Source: Anthostomella pinea
Lineage: Eukaryota > Ascomycota > Sordariomycetes > Xylariales > Xylariaceae
Reading direction: 5' to 3'
Assembly: GCA_963556695.1 (NCBI GenBank)
Contig: CAUWAG010000020.1
Location: 496,001-560,000, forward strand
DNA length: 64,000 nt
Shown: positions 1-11,037 of the stretch, in pieces
How the letters are laid out: every line of letters starts with the position of its first letter
Numbering within the stretch: position 1 is the stretch's first letter
The notes under the pieces: model-generated
What the model saw: the letters and a program-made list of their open reading frames with translations, nothing else
What the model was told of the DNA's origin: nothing
The model's database searches: none
Made by a program: the position numbers and the translations under genes

Positions 1-535
1 ACTCTGGCGGACGTCACCACCTGCGCAAACCCAGCCATCACCACATTCCAATGTGTTCCTGACGCCATCCCATTCATCTCATCGGGACCCTTTGCAGCCC
101 CAGATAGCTGCACTTGCAGACGCAAACTTTTCCTTGCTCCTCCCGATAGACAGTATACTGTTCCCTTCATCAACGTCCTTCTTGAAGGTCTGCATTCGTT
201 TCCTCAGCCATTGGCCAATTCATCCTCCGCCCATGCTGTTGTCTACACAGCAACCCCAACAATAGCTTCGAGTGCGAACCCATCCTCCCCCACACCAATA
301 ATGCGGCTCCGGTCGACATATTTCTTGGCGATTTGACTACTTCAATTCGTACCCAAGACCTAGAATATCACATCTGACGTTCTGTTTCTAGAGATTTCCC
401 ATCAACCACTTCCTCCCGCCATCCCACTCTACCTGTACTTGGTTGACCGACGTCGTGGCCTCTTCACCTACGGCATCACACGGACCTTTCGCCTTTACTT
501 GGCCCCATTGACCACGCAGGTCTAACGTCAGCAAG
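1..535. other. upstream region of the HMT1-type gene
   Basis: No gene is recognised here. The stretch is pyrimidine- and CA-rich, as is common upstream of filamentous fungal genes, and presumably holds the promoter and 5' UTR of the transporter that starts at 536. The short open frame at 53-265 has no recognisable features. Confidence 0.5.
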
Positions 536-3500
536 ATGGGGGACATGGATCTGCTGCGGATGCAAGCTGTCCTGCACTACGTCTATCCCTTGTTCGTGTT
601 TCTGTACTTCGTCGTCACGTCTAGTATTGTGACCTGCACCTTCAAAGCCCCAGGCGCGCCCAAGACTGTCCACGCACGACACAGAACTATATGGTATCTG
701 CTGCTCCTCTTCACCGCATCATTTGGCGGTCAAGTCATCCTCAAGGTCATTGAGATTCTTTCGTGGGGTCGCTGGCCATCGCAGGACACCATCCTCGGAC
801 TGCTTTCGTGCATATTGGTGTTCGGAATTGAGCAGACCAGCCTGTCAGATGCCTCGACCGTTACGTGGTATCCATTCTATGGATCCTGGCTCATCGCCCT
901 TTTCTTCGAGCCCTACAACGCGGTACTTCTGTTCATCGGCGCCCACAAAGCGGAATCTGGGAGACCGGTTTCTCAACCAAGCAATTCAGCACCGCTCTTC
1001 CTTCAGGTAGACGCTTCCTTGGCCATTGCTCGCTTTGTCCTTGTGCTGGCCGTATTGCTAGCCTACTTCATATGGCGCCCTCGCGCCGGAACCGAAGGCT
1101 CCGACGAAGAGCGATCGCCATTGATCCCGAAGCTCGGCCAGACCTCGAGCGACGCCGAAGGATCCACGGACAGCGGATACGGAACCAACTCCGATGTCAC
1201 CAATACCGAAGCAAACAACACGGACACTGTCAATTCCCCAACTGATCCGGAATCACCATGGGAACGCCGAGAGCGGGAAACGCGTGAGAAGATTGAAGAA
1301 CGCCTGAAGGACGAGGGTGGCTGGATCGGATACGTCAAGGGGTTCAAGATCTTCTTCCCCTATGTCTGGCCCGTCCACAATCATCGTTTGCAATTCCATG
1401 CCGCGCTTGTGGGCCTCTGCCTACTGGCCAAGAACGGTCTCAACTTTTTGATACCGCGACAGTATGGAGCAGTGATGGACGCTCTCAGCAATGTCTCTGG
1501 AGAGAACCCATGGGTGCAGGTGCTCATATTTGCTGGTCTTCGCCTCCTCTCTTCAGAAGCTGGTATCCCACTCCTACAAAACCTCCTTTGGCTACCGGTG
1601 GAGTTTTACGCCCAACAAGCGCTCACCACTGCCGCCTATGCCCACGTCATGAACCTCTCTTCCGAGTTCCACGATACTAAGAGTTCGTCGGACCTTATGG
1701 TGGCCATTAACAATGGCCACTCTATCTCCGAATTGCTCGAGTCCGTCTGTTTCCAGGCAATCCCCATGATGATAGACTTGGTCGTGGCGTTCACGTACCT
1801 TTCTGTCAAGTTTGGCCCCTACGAAGGTTTCATCACCATTGCCACTGGTTTGGCCTTCGTACAAGCCGCGGCTCGGCTCATTTCGAGCTTCAAGGAACAG
1901 AGGAAGAAGATGGTTAAGACGTAAGTATTGCTATATCAGGCCGCTCACCAGTGGCCATTACTGACGCCAAGTGTTAGATACTACGAGGAACATTACGCCT
2001 GCCAAGCGGGCATTCAAGGTTGGCACACCGTGAGTGCTTTCAACCAGGTCCCGTATGAGGAGAACCGCTATTCCGGAGCCGTGGTCTCCAAAGTGACAGC
2101 CTTGAAGACCCTCTATTCAGGCTACGCTATTGGCCATGCCTTTCAGTACTTGATCCTACTCGCAGGCTTGCTGGCTGGCGCTTTCCTGGCTGTCTACCAA
2201 ATCACACACGGCCAGGCAACCGCAGGTGATTTCGTTATGCTTTTGACATACTGGGGTCAGCTCACAGGGCCTCTTCGATTCTTCTCGCAGTTGGGCAGGA
2301 GCATCAGCAACGATCTGGTGCACGCCGAGCAACTCCTCGAGATAATGCGAACGAAACCGACTGTGGTCGACAAGCCTGACGCTCGACCATTGAGGCTTAA
2401 GGGGGGTAAAGTTGAATTTCGGAACGTCAACTTCAGCTACGACAAGAAGAAGGACATCTTGAAGGGCGTGAAGCTGTCTGCTCCGCAGGGGAGCACAGTA
2501 GCATTCGTGGGTTCAACCGGGGCTGGCAAGTCGACCATCTTGAAACTGCTCGACCGATTCTACGACGTCACTGGCGGTTCCATCTTGATCGATGGGCAGG
2601 ACATCCGCGATGTCACCATTGCCAGGTATGGATCCTCCACTCCATTTTCAGCGTCCCCTTCACTGCCTTGAAGCTGTTAGCTTTGATGGTATTCTCTTTA
2701 ATCCAGTCCTCGCTAACATCATCTCTCGCAGTCTACGCCAGGCCATTGGCATTGTCCCTCAGTCTCCCATTCTCTTTGACGACACTGTCATCAACAACAT
2801 CAGATATGCTCGGCTATCGGCTTCGGACGAGGACGTCTACAGCGCGTGCAAAGCGGCTGCCATACATGACCAGATCATGGGCTTTACGGAAGGGTACTCA
2901 ACTCGCGTTGGAGAACGCGGCGTGTGAGTGGTATTCGCAGTGCTTCACTTTCAAATCCGCTAACGTTTGCAGGAAATTATCTGGAGGTGAACTACAGCGC
3001 ATCGCCATCGCCCGAGCTATCCTCAAGCGACCAGAGATCGTTCTCCTGGATGAGGCCACCAGCTCCGTGGATACGGACACGGAGCAGAAGATTCAGGAGG
3101 GGCTCCGTGTTCTCTGCCAAGGTCGAACCACTTTCATTGTCGCGTAAGTCTCCTCGGACCACATCACACATCCACTGGACTGACATGTTTCTAGGCATCG
3201 CCTATCCACTGTGATGAATGCCGACATCATCTTCGTCGTGTCTGAGGGCGGAGTTGTGGAGCAGGGTAGCCACGAAGACTTGATCGCCAAGAATGGTAAA
3301 TACGCCGAACTTTGGTCGAAGCAGGTCTTTGTCAAGGCCAAGAATGCAAAGGAGGAGGAAGAATGTACCGAGTTGGTCCAACCGCAACCCCTGCCGAATA
3401 CGCAGACGGATGGGTCCCTCGACGAACCGCCGAACGAAGCCAGCACCTCGAGTACTGTCCAGCAAGAATCAACACCGAAGACTGCCGCGGTGACCGTGGA

Positions 3501-4314
3501 TGACAAGGCGGACGGACAGGCAGTGAACACTCCAACGGGGCACAAGAAAGAGGTAGATCCGTCAAAAAATCATTCTTGATTTTCTTGACAGATACTAACC
3601 TCTGACTGACAGGGTTCAAAGTTGAATCCTGGCGCTCCGGAGTTCACGCCTCGTTCCCTCGCCATGTCGAAGCCGCTGCCTTCGTCACCCATCCGAAACA
3701 GTTGGGCCGAAGACGTGGAGGAAGAGATCACCTCCCCCAACAAAGCACCCGCAGTGGACATGGAGTCTGCTTCATTTTCTACAGTCGTCAAGGCGTATGA
3801 GAGCCATACTCCCCCGCAACCAGAGGAGATCAATGCACCAGTCGACCTTTGTGACGTGACGACTGTGCAGCCGACTACTCCGGAAGGCCGGGAATTTCGA
3901 CCGCGACGCAATACTTTGCAATCCGTTTCTTGCCCTGACGCGCCTCTACTTTCGTTCCAGAATAGCCCTGCTCGCTCCGTTAGCCAGCCTGTGCCACCCA
4001 CTCCCCCCGTGCCTCAGTCCACTCCTGTCGAGCCTGCCGCAGTTCCCGCAATTAGGCCTGAGCTTGCGCAAGAGAACCAGAAGCCAGGCGAGATCAAGCC
4101 GGCCGCGACTGAAGCCAGACCACCCCATGGACCACCCCAGGGACCACCCCAGGGACCAGCTCGAGGGCGAGGCTCATACCGCGGACGAAACAACCGCGGA
4201 CGTTATCGCGGAAGAGGGCGACGGAACGGCACTAACCCACGACCGAGCCAGGGCGTCAACGGTGGCGGCGTACCGCTCTCTGGTGGCTCTCAGACCACCG
4301 CTGGCCCAAGATGA
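536..4314 (+). CDS. hmt1: HMT1-type half-size ABC transporter with a PAM2/RG-rich C-terminal tail
   Basis: Six exons fit consensus and phase: 536-1920, 1978-2625, 2732-2923, 2973-3143, 3195-3552, 3613-4314 (1151 aa). The order is an extra N-terminal hydrophobic region (about residues 1-185), an acidic linker, a six-helix ABC transmembrane domain (about 285-600) and an ATPase domain with Walker [10 protein letters not shown] (about 638), signature LSGGE (about 743), Walker B ILLDEA (about 765) and H-loop AHRLSTV (about 799). This is the architecture of fungal HMT1/ABCB6-like vacuolar transporters, which in fission yeast support cadmium tolerance through thiol/phytochelatin transport. The substrate here is inferred. 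The last exon adds about 233 residues. It opens with [10 protein letters not shown], a match to the PAM2 consensus that binds the poly(A)-binding protein MLLE domain, and ends in an RG-rich stretch (about residues 1100-1140). If the fifth intron is retained, the protein stops at 3579 without this tail. Confidence 0.9.
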
Positions 4315-5112
4315 TCCTATTTCTCTCCTTTTCTGTGGCAGATGCCAAAAATGCATATTCTAATTTACTGCGTTGTTTATGGGTTACGGCTGCATGTGAA
4401 GCTCGTGTTACATCTCTCGGATTCTTCCGGTGTGTGGATTGTGTGAATATTGTTTTGGCAGGTCTCTTGGCAGCGGGTGCTTCATGTTAGCCGGAGCGAT
4501 CAGACTTATAGACCCCCATGGTTTTATATGGTACAGGCGTTGTTTTTACGACATGAAACGGCCGTGGTGGACGTCAGCGGCGCGTTGGCTTTCCATCTCC
4601 TACTGCTATGGATTCAGCACTAGACACGGCGATGCTCGAGGCCCAGTCAGACAGGCCGACCGCGGTAGATGGTTTTCAGAGCTTGTGGCATGGCTGCATG
4701 GGCATAGATATGTTTCTGCCCTGGGTTCACCGGCATGGATAGATATTAGACAAGTGGCCTCGTCTTTTGTACGAGTTACGATCAATACCATGATTATTAT
4801 GCAGGCCGAACCCTCGTTTTCCATTCATTACCACTATCCGAGTTTTGGTCGTCATTCGTGATATCCATCGTCATGCAGCTTCAATCAGGAGGCGTGAGCA
4901 TGGCTGTCTCATCATAAGGTAGTCAAACGGGTAGTGCATACGGAACCGCAAAAACAGAGGAGTCTTTAGTTCACATGAACCGCGTTCTGCTGTCCGAGAC
5001 TACTCGTCCCGAGTGTCTTCCGGACCTAATGTCTTTGTCTACAGAATGGCCCATGTGTTACAGCTCATCTGCCCTGACGCTGGCTCAAGTCGAGACCATC
5101 CATCGTGTTCGA
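4315..5112. other. intergenic region between convergent genes
   Basis: This lies between the 3' ends of the transporter (+) and SGT2 (-), so it should mostly be 3' UTR and terminators. An open frame at 4430-4861 lacks domain, signal or composition support and is not called. Confidence 0.5.
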
Positions 5113-6345
5113 TCACTGGCCTTGGCCCTGTCCGGATCCCGGCGCACCACGTCCAGCACCACCGCCCATCATATTCCGGGCCATTTCGGCGATATTGGGG
5201 TCGCTCATAAGGCTGCCGAGGTCGGGCATACCACCGCCGCCGCCGCCGCCGGCGGGACCGCCACCCCCTGTGAAGCTGTTGGCCATCTCGCGCAGACGCG
5301 GGTTGCTCATCAGATTCTGCATCATGTCCGGGTTCGACATCAGGCTCTGCGCCATGTTGGCAAACATGGGGTTGCTCATGATGGAGCTCAGGTCCGGCAT
5401 CCCACCACCCTGGCCACCGCCACCACCTCCACCTCCACCACCGAACATGCCGGCCAGACTGCTGAGATCGGGGGCTCCTCCGGCACCGCGCGCACCGGGA
5501 CTAGCGGGCGTGCTGGCGTCGGCGTCCTCGTTGCCCAGCTCCTCGACACGCCGCCGCGCCGTCTCGAAGCCCTTCTTCATGGCGTCGCTGCCGCCGCTGC
5601 CCTCGTGCTCGATGCCCTGGCGGTAGGCCTCCATGGAGCCACGGGCGTCGCCGAGCGCGAAGCGCGCCAGCCCCAGGCGCGACCAGGCCTTGGTGTAGTC
5701 CGGGTCGATGGCGACGGCGGCCTCGGCGTCGGCGCGCGCGCTCTCGTGGTCGCGGGCCGCCGAGTACGCGGCCGCGCGGTTCGAGAGGAAGATGGCGTTG
5801 CCCGGGTGCAGGGCCAGCGCCTGCGTGTACAGGTCGATGGCCGACGGGTAGTCCTTGGTCGTCATGGCCTTGTTGCCCTTGCCCTTGAGCTCCTCGGCGC
5901 GGGCCTTGTCTTCGGGGGACGGGGTTTTGGTGTCTGCACCTGCTCCGGTAGAGGATGAAGAGCCGGTGGCGGCGGTCGGTATGCTGGGCGAGGCGGACGG
6001 TATCGGGTTGTTGGACGACTTGAGCTTCTCGTAGACGCCGTAGATCTGCAGCAGGTTCTGCGAGCCGACAGCGGCGGACATGGCGGCCTTGTCGGCCGGG
6101 TCCACCTTGAAGGACTCGCCGATGCAGTTTATGGCCACCTCGATGCTGTCCTTGTCCTCGGAGGCGAGGGTGCCGTCGTTGAGCGAGGTCGAGAGGAAGT
6201 CGCAGATTGCGAGCGCCAGGCGCTGCTTCGAGGTCGTGGCCTGTGCGGGGGAAGCGTGTTAGCTGACTGACGTGTGTGGCTTGCTCGTATCTCGCGCGGC
6301 TTTTGCGTTGTGTCCCCTCTGCTGAGTGGTGTCTGGACTTACCAT
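5113..6345 (-). CDS. sgt2: small glutamine-rich TPR co-chaperone SGT2/SGTA
   Basis: Two exons on the minus strand, 6345-6343 (only the ATG) and 6240-5113, are separated by an intron at 6342-6241 with GTAAGT and CAG ends (376 aa). The N-terminal part (about residues 1-70) resembles the SGTA homodimerisation domain that contacts the GET pathway. Residues about 105-225 form three TPR units, including the GNKAM and YTKAWSRLG signatures, which bind Hsp70/Hsp90 tails. The C-terminus is Gly/Met/Asn-rich with two copies of a SNPxxxxMAxxMMSNP-like motif and ends in GQGQGQ, as expected for the client-binding region. SGT2 works in the cytosol in tail-anchored membrane protein targeting. The start codon sits alone on its own exon, so a prediction without that micro-exon would begin at a false internal ATG (6138). 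Confidence 0.92.
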
Positions 6346-7070
6346 GGTTGCTGTTTAGGTCGCTGAGGCTATCCTCGGGTGGGGTTGTGTAGGTCGGAGG
6401 TCGGGTCAGGTCTGTCGGTATTCGAGAGGGAGCAGAAGGGAGCAGAAGGGAGAGAAAGGAATACAGAGGATATCCAGGAGCATCAGTTGATGGTCCCGAG
6501 GTTGTAATCTAGGTCTAGGAAGTACAGGTGTAGCCTTCTCGAAAATTCAGCTGTTGAATGCACATTGGCAAGTTGGAATGATGTGGAACGTGGGGGAGCA
6601 ACACAAACAGCATGCAAGTTGCAACCAGATGTCCGGCAAGGCGGTGTGCAACGGGAACGAGGGGCTGCGCGGCCAGGGGCAATTCAGCGCACGTCAGGGT
6701 GGCAGAATCCCAGAGCACGGAGCTTGCGAAACGCCGGCAGCACTCACGGGCGGCCTTCTCAAGCACCTGCAAAGTTCAAACCCTTCAATGTTGCCATTCA
6801 CATCCGTGATGGAGTTCAAGTGTACGAGATCGGACCTATGGATGACTGTAATAAAGCGTCCAGGTTTTTCTAATCCTTACCTAGGAAGCAGGAAGGATGC
6901 TCACCTCAAGAGACTCACGTGCAGGTCGTGGGTCGTGTCGGTGGGTGTAAGTGCTCCGATCGCGCCATCGGCCCTGATTTTTGAGTCACCAGGTAAAGAA
7001 TGACCTCCATCGATTAGACAGTTGCTGTCTCATACTACTTCCATCTTCACCACCTCACGCTCATTTGACC
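6346..7070. other. divergent promoter region SGT2/NAT
   Basis: This is shared upstream sequence between SGT2 (-) and the N-acetyltransferase gene (+). It holds a short purine-rich tandem of a GGGAGCAGAA-type unit near 6426-6460. No gene is recognised; open frames at 6515-7003 on both strands look like chance. Confidence 0.5.
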
Positions 7071-8000
7071 ATGGCTTCCGCTTATTCTCGAGATCAGCTG
7101 GGCCAATTCCTGGATTACACCCAGCTTCCCCGGGAACTTCACCATGTGCCCCCGTCACTTTCTCTCCTGAGGACCCTGCATGTCTACATGCTGGCCGCCG
7201 TGCCCTACGAGAACCTCTCACTGCACTACAACGCCACTCACACCATTGACATCGACCCCCAGCACATATTCCAGAAGATCGTGGTAAACAGACGCGGCCG
7301 AGGTGGCTATTGCATGGAGAATGCCCTCCTTTACAACCACGTGCTGCGTGGTCTGGGCTTTGACGCTTACACGGCAGGCGTCAGAACACGACCGCGGCTG
7401 GAGGGCGTGCCCCAAGGAGATTTCCCTGGATGGATACACATCATAAGTATCGTCACCCTGGACGGCAAGAAATACCACGTCGATGTCGGTTTTGGCGGCG
7501 ATGGCGCGACGATGCCGATGCCACTTGTAGACGGCCTTGTTCACAGGAACATCGGCACACAGGAGATCCGCCTGATCCGTGACTGGATTCCAACGCAGAC
7601 ACATCGCACCGAGGAGCACAAGCTGTGGATCTACCAGTACCGTAACGGCGCCGACAAGGACTGGAACTCGTTCTACGCCTTTCCCGAGCTCGAGTTCATG
7701 CCCCTGGACTGGGAAGTTGTCAACTGGTGGACTGGGTCCAGCCCCAAGAGCTGGCAGACCTCTACCGTACTTGCAATCAAGTTTCTGCGTCGGGCTGGGG
7801 AGGACGGGGGGGAGACGATCTATGGCAAGCGGATGCTGGTCAATGGCGTGGTCAAGGAGAACCTGGGCGGTAAGACGAGTGTGGTTCTTGAGTGCAAGAC
7901 GGAAGAGGAACGTGTGCTGGCTTTGGAGAAGTACTTCGATATTCACCTCTCTGATGACGAGAAAGATGGTATCAAGGGATACAAGACTGCACTATCATAG
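7071..8000 (+). CDS. arylamine N-acetyltransferase
   Basis: An intronless gene of 309 aa. It carries the NAT catalytic triad in the expected context: Cys81 in RGGYCMEN, His123 in GWIHI and Asp138 in HVDVGFGG. NAT enzymes move an acetyl (in fungi sometimes malonyl) group from CoA to aromatic amines and hydrazines in the cytosol. In plant-associated ascomycetes such enzymes can detoxify plant benzoxazolinone amines. The substrate cannot be read from this sequence. The ATG at 7071 is chosen because the family N-terminus (YSRDQLGQFLDYTQLP) follows at once; an in-frame ATG at 6981 would add 30 unrelated residues. Confidence 0.9.
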   Translation: MASAYSRDQLGQFLDYTQLPRELHHVPPSLSLLRTLHVYMLAAVPYENLSLHYNATHTIDIDPQHIFQKIVVNRRGRGGYCMENALLYNHVLRGLGFDAYTAGVRTRPRLEGVPQGDFPGWIHIISIVTLDGKKYHVDVGFGGDGATMPMPLVDGLVHRNIGTQEIRLIRDWIPTQTHRTEEHKLWIYQYRNGADKDWNSFYAFPELEFMPLDWEVVNWWTGSSPKSWQTSTVLAIKFLRRAGEDGGETIYGKRMLVNGVVKENLGGKTSVVLECKTEEERVLALEKYFDIHLSDDEKDGIKGYKTALS

Positions 8001-8620
8001 AGGCTGAGGGTTAATGAGCGTGGTGGCCTTCTCTCCGAACTACAATCACCCCCAATAACTAAGTTTCCGTACGGCATGCCTCGATCAACTCTCGGATTTC
8101 AATGCTATCCATGTTAGTGGAGATGAGTGTGGCAAGGTGGAAGGTGGTATGTTATTGATCATTGTCCAGCGAGTGGAATAAGCACCCTGGATTAAACAGC
8201 TCTGACCCAACAAGTTATCTTTGGGGCTTATTCCGGGGTGTTTATTCCACTCACAAAGAATGCACTCTTAGCTGGCTAAATGAGGATTGCACATATATTT
8301 TTTTGGGGTTCAGTGTGTCTGTCACAGCGGCTTACGCGAAGAGAATACTTCACACTACACGACTTAAGTAGATATGGAAACCACTGAGAACTATTTACGA
8401 TATTGTTATTAGACATTACCTACGTTGCTCTCAGCTACATAACTTTAACCCGATTTACTTTATTTCCAAGCCTTTTAAATCCATTGATTATTAATTGATA
8501 TTTGTCAACGGCTGAAAGCCTGCTACGGAGTTGTAAGACCCTGCTCTCCCTAATGTGCACCAGGCCGTTGTAAGTTGTCTATTACATCTAGCAAGCTAAA
8601 TATCGTAGGTGTTACGGTTA
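8001..8620. other. AT-rich intergenic region
   Basis: No gene is seen. The stretch is clearly AT-richer than the NAT gene before it and contains the short inverted-repeat element listed separately at 8171-8252. Confidence 0.5.
8171..8252. repeat. 82-bp inverted-repeat element (MITE-like)
   Basis: The ends form a 17-bp inverted repeat with one mismatch: GAGTGGAATAAGCACCC on the left against GGGTGTTTATTCCACTC on the right. Inside lies a second GGCTTATTCCGGGG copy of the same motif. A related but less perfect copy occurs at 60784-60860. No clear target duplication was found, so its origin as a transposon-derived element is an inference. Confidence 0.5.
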
Positions 8621-8932
8621 TTATACTTCGAAGGCTGGCAATTTCTCGACTTCGTGTGTACTCCTTCTAGGACTTCCGGGGCTTGTGCTCTTATGTTCTC
8701 TAGCAGACGTGCTGGTCCCTGAGCCAGGGATGACGATCCTAAGCTCTCCGCCCGCAAGGAAAGACTTATAATCATGGTAAATCCTCATCCCCATATAAGA
8801 AATGGCCACGACGTACGCGACACCCAGGCCCCCAAAAACGATCCGCGCATCAGGCATCACTCCCTGGGCAAATCTACGTACTCGGGATATCTTTGCCGGA
8901 TTGTCTCCCTCTGCTCGAGTGACAGGGGCCAA
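8621..8932 (-). CDS. small ORF with one membrane segment (uncertain)
   Basis: A 103-codon minus-strand frame that overlaps the 3' end of the SprT-like gene by about 75 bp in another phase. It has one hydrophobic stretch (FGGLGVAYVVAISYMGM, about residues 33-49) followed by a basic/polar tail. It could be a separate small membrane protein or a last exon of the gene upstream. No convincing splice pair joining the two was found. No family is recognised. Confidence 0.3.
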   Translation of the reverse strand: MAPVTRAEGDNPAKISRVRRFAQGVMPDARIVFGGLGVAYVVAISYMGMRIYHDYKSFLAGGELRIVIPGSGTSTSAREHKSTSPGSPRRSTHEVEKLPAFEV

Positions 8933-9603
8933 CTAGCCAGACCCCGTCGCTCCGGCCCGATGCGGCGATTCCACGCCCATCGCAGTGGTGGGAAGCGGCC
9001 GACGAACTGCAAGTAAGAGCCCTCGAAAATATGGGCGTCTCTGCGGGGGTCGGAGCGCACATCCGCCAGTGCGGCATCCCAACTACGTATGCTTTCCTCC
9101 ATGTCATCCATTATCTCGTGGAAGAGTGGCCCATGGCCGTCCCGTCGCTCGCATTTGACTGCGAAAAAACTTTCGACGCACAAGTTACAGAACGTATTCA
9201 GATACGAGTGGATGAGCTCGTGCGCTGCTGTATGGAGGAGCTGTGGCTTACTTTCTAGCACCTTATGCATACGCCGCCATATCTTGATCTCCTTCACCGG
9301 CGAGGCCAAACACGAACTTCCAATATAATCCTGACTGAAGGGCGTGCTGTCGAGGAGGGTGAGCTTGACGAATGGCTCCTCTCCGTCCCGGGACAGCAGT
9401 GCCCCCGCGAAGAAGTAGAGGTCCAGGTCTTTCATCCAGCCGTGGATGATGCTCCATAGCTCGGGGTCGGTGGCGCTGTTAATGTCGGCGAGCATGTAGT
9501 CTGCCACGAAGGCGTGCCGCAATTTCAGTTGCGCCTCTGTCGGCGGGGATTGCATGACCTTCTTGTGGTGCTCTGACAACGCAGCTGCGGTGTAAGTGTG
9601 CAT
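8857..9603 (-). CDS. SprT-like HExxH zinc metalloprotein
   Basis: A single-exon protein of 248 aa starting at the ATG at 9603-9601. Residues 128-132 are HELIH, a zinc-metalloprotease signature, followed about 25 residues later by GHGPLFHEI, which matches the CxGHGxxF element of SprT-like/GCNA domains. SprT-like proteins act on DNA-protein crosslinks or, in small fungal members, have unknown roles. Frames upstream of 9603 lack family features, so that ATG is preferred over the one at 9912. Only the proteolytic fold is supported here; the biological role is unknown. Confidence 0.65.
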   Translation of the reverse strand: MHTYTAAALSEHHKKVMQSPPTEAQLKLRHAFVADYMLADINSATDPELWSIIHGWMKDLDLYFFAGALLSRDGEEPFVKLTLLDSTPFSQDYIGSSCLASPVKEIKIWRRMHKVLESKPQLLHTAAHELIHSYLNTFCNLCVESFFAVKCERRDGHGPLFHEIMDDMEESIRSWDAALADVRSDPRRDAHIFEGSYLQFVGRFPPLRWAWNRRIGPERRGLASWPLSLEQRETIRQRYPEYVDLPRE

Positions 9604-10522
9604 GATGAGTGGGACAGGCTTACATGGTTCGGCATCAGGCGGGAAGGATTGGTGATGCGTGGCACATGAGTGCAACCATATGTAGCCTCCAGTGATATGG
9701 CTACGCGGTACCACGCTTGAATCCCCTGAGGGGCGACTGTGGGTGTGATAGGGGCGGATGTTGAATGGCACGCAAGCCACCGTGGCGTTCAGGGAGGTGG
9801 CAGTGCACCAACAAGGCCAATAGGGCATTTTTGGGCCACTTAGCCCACAGAAGGATTTTCGGAAAGATACAACAAGAAGACGGATTACAACAGAATATAC
9901 GTTTTCACCCATCTAAAAGCCCCCACGCTCTGTTTGACAGCGGACACATCTTCACAGTGTATCGGTATGGCTGATGATGAGTATCTAGCTTGCTTCGATC
10001 AGTTGTTGACTTGTTTTCTGGGATGGAATTCGGAATATTGCACAGCCGACAATGGATTCATATAACAGGTGATAGCTGACAAAGGTTGATTCAGCTCGGT
10101 TGTCCGTATCAAGGGACAATGCTATTGTTATCTTGATGAAAGAACAACAGGTCTGAGACGTAGACAATGGGCTTAGTATTGCTACAGCAAGACCATGGAT
10201 AATTACAACTCGGTCTTTTCTCTATTCAGATGAGCCAACCTCGGATACAGGTCGATGTTACTGGCGGTTATCTGGCGAGTCAGGAGTGAAGCGCGTACTG
10301 GAAGATTAAATTGAAGCCCAATGTCTGCCCATGTGATACATGATTGCTAGGTCTAGCACTCGACGCATAATTATGGAATCAGCAAACGTTGCCCACATGT
10401 GTTCCGGCTATAAAGCCATCGCACGTTCCATCGCCCCAGTCTGGCTGTGACATTTCGTTCACGCATACCACTACCCTCTTCCCACGGACTTCAACCCACC
10501 CCTTTATCGTATATACACTTCT
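9604..10522. other. intergenic region left of the solo LTR
   Basis: No supportable gene. The open frames at 9765-9974 and 10389-10643 are short, and the latter runs into the LTR. This begins a decayed stretch that continues to about 16.2 kb. Confidence 0.5.
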
Positions 10523-11037
10523 TGTTACGAACCAACAAGACCAGACAGGGGAGGAGGCCCGCGGACAGGCCAGGGTTCATTGGCAGAAAATGAACGATAA
10601 GCACAACGCACGGAAGAAGGATACTGCGACACGAGTCACGTGACCAGGGGATAGCTGGGACAGCCAGCTATCCACGATATTCAGGATCGTTGGGATAGCC
10701 AGCTATCCATGATATCTGGGATCACTGGGATAGCCAACGATCCCAGATATCCACCTCATCAGTGAGGGAGAGATTGGATATGTAAGGATGGACATTTCCT
10801 AGCTAGACAGATAAATAGTCTCTACCTCAGTGATCAATCTAAGTATCTTAGCCAACCTTAAGGTAAGAGAAATTTCCTGACGACTCGACTATTCAGTGAT
10901 CCCCTGGATCAGACCAAGCCCCAGTATCTGAGTGTCTTCTGAGTTGACAGAAGCCTCTATCGTCCTTTGTGTTGACTTACCTCAGAACATAAACCCTATA
11001 GAACCCTTTAGCCTTATAGGTTAGGCGGCTCGTAACA
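10523..11037. mobile_element. solo LTR of a retrotransposon with 5-bp target duplication
   Basis: The 515-bp element begins TGTTACGA and ends TCGTAACA, a perfect 8-bp inverted terminus of TG...CA type. It is flanked on both sides by CTTCT (10518-10522 and 11038-11042), the 5-bp duplication expected for Ty1/copia- or gypsy-type integration. Its 5' third contains repeated palindromic units built on GATAGCCAGCTATCC and GATATC (10640-10755). No gag or pol sequence lies beside it, so internal sequence was presumably lost by recombination between two LTRs. Confidence 0.9.

Noticed and set aside
4430..4861. 143-codon plus-strand ORF after the transporter
   Set aside because: No domain, signal or conserved pattern; it lies in the expected 3' UTR between convergent genes.
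4975..5958. 327-codon plus-strand ORF rich in His/Ala/Val
   Set aside because: It is the antisense shadow of the GC-rich SGT2 gene; the minus strand has clear TPR motifs and a consistent start and intron.
10640..10755. CRISPR-like or satellite array of GATAGC palindromes
   Set aside because: The units are irregular, palindromic and lie inside the solo LTR; there are no evenly spaced unique spacers.
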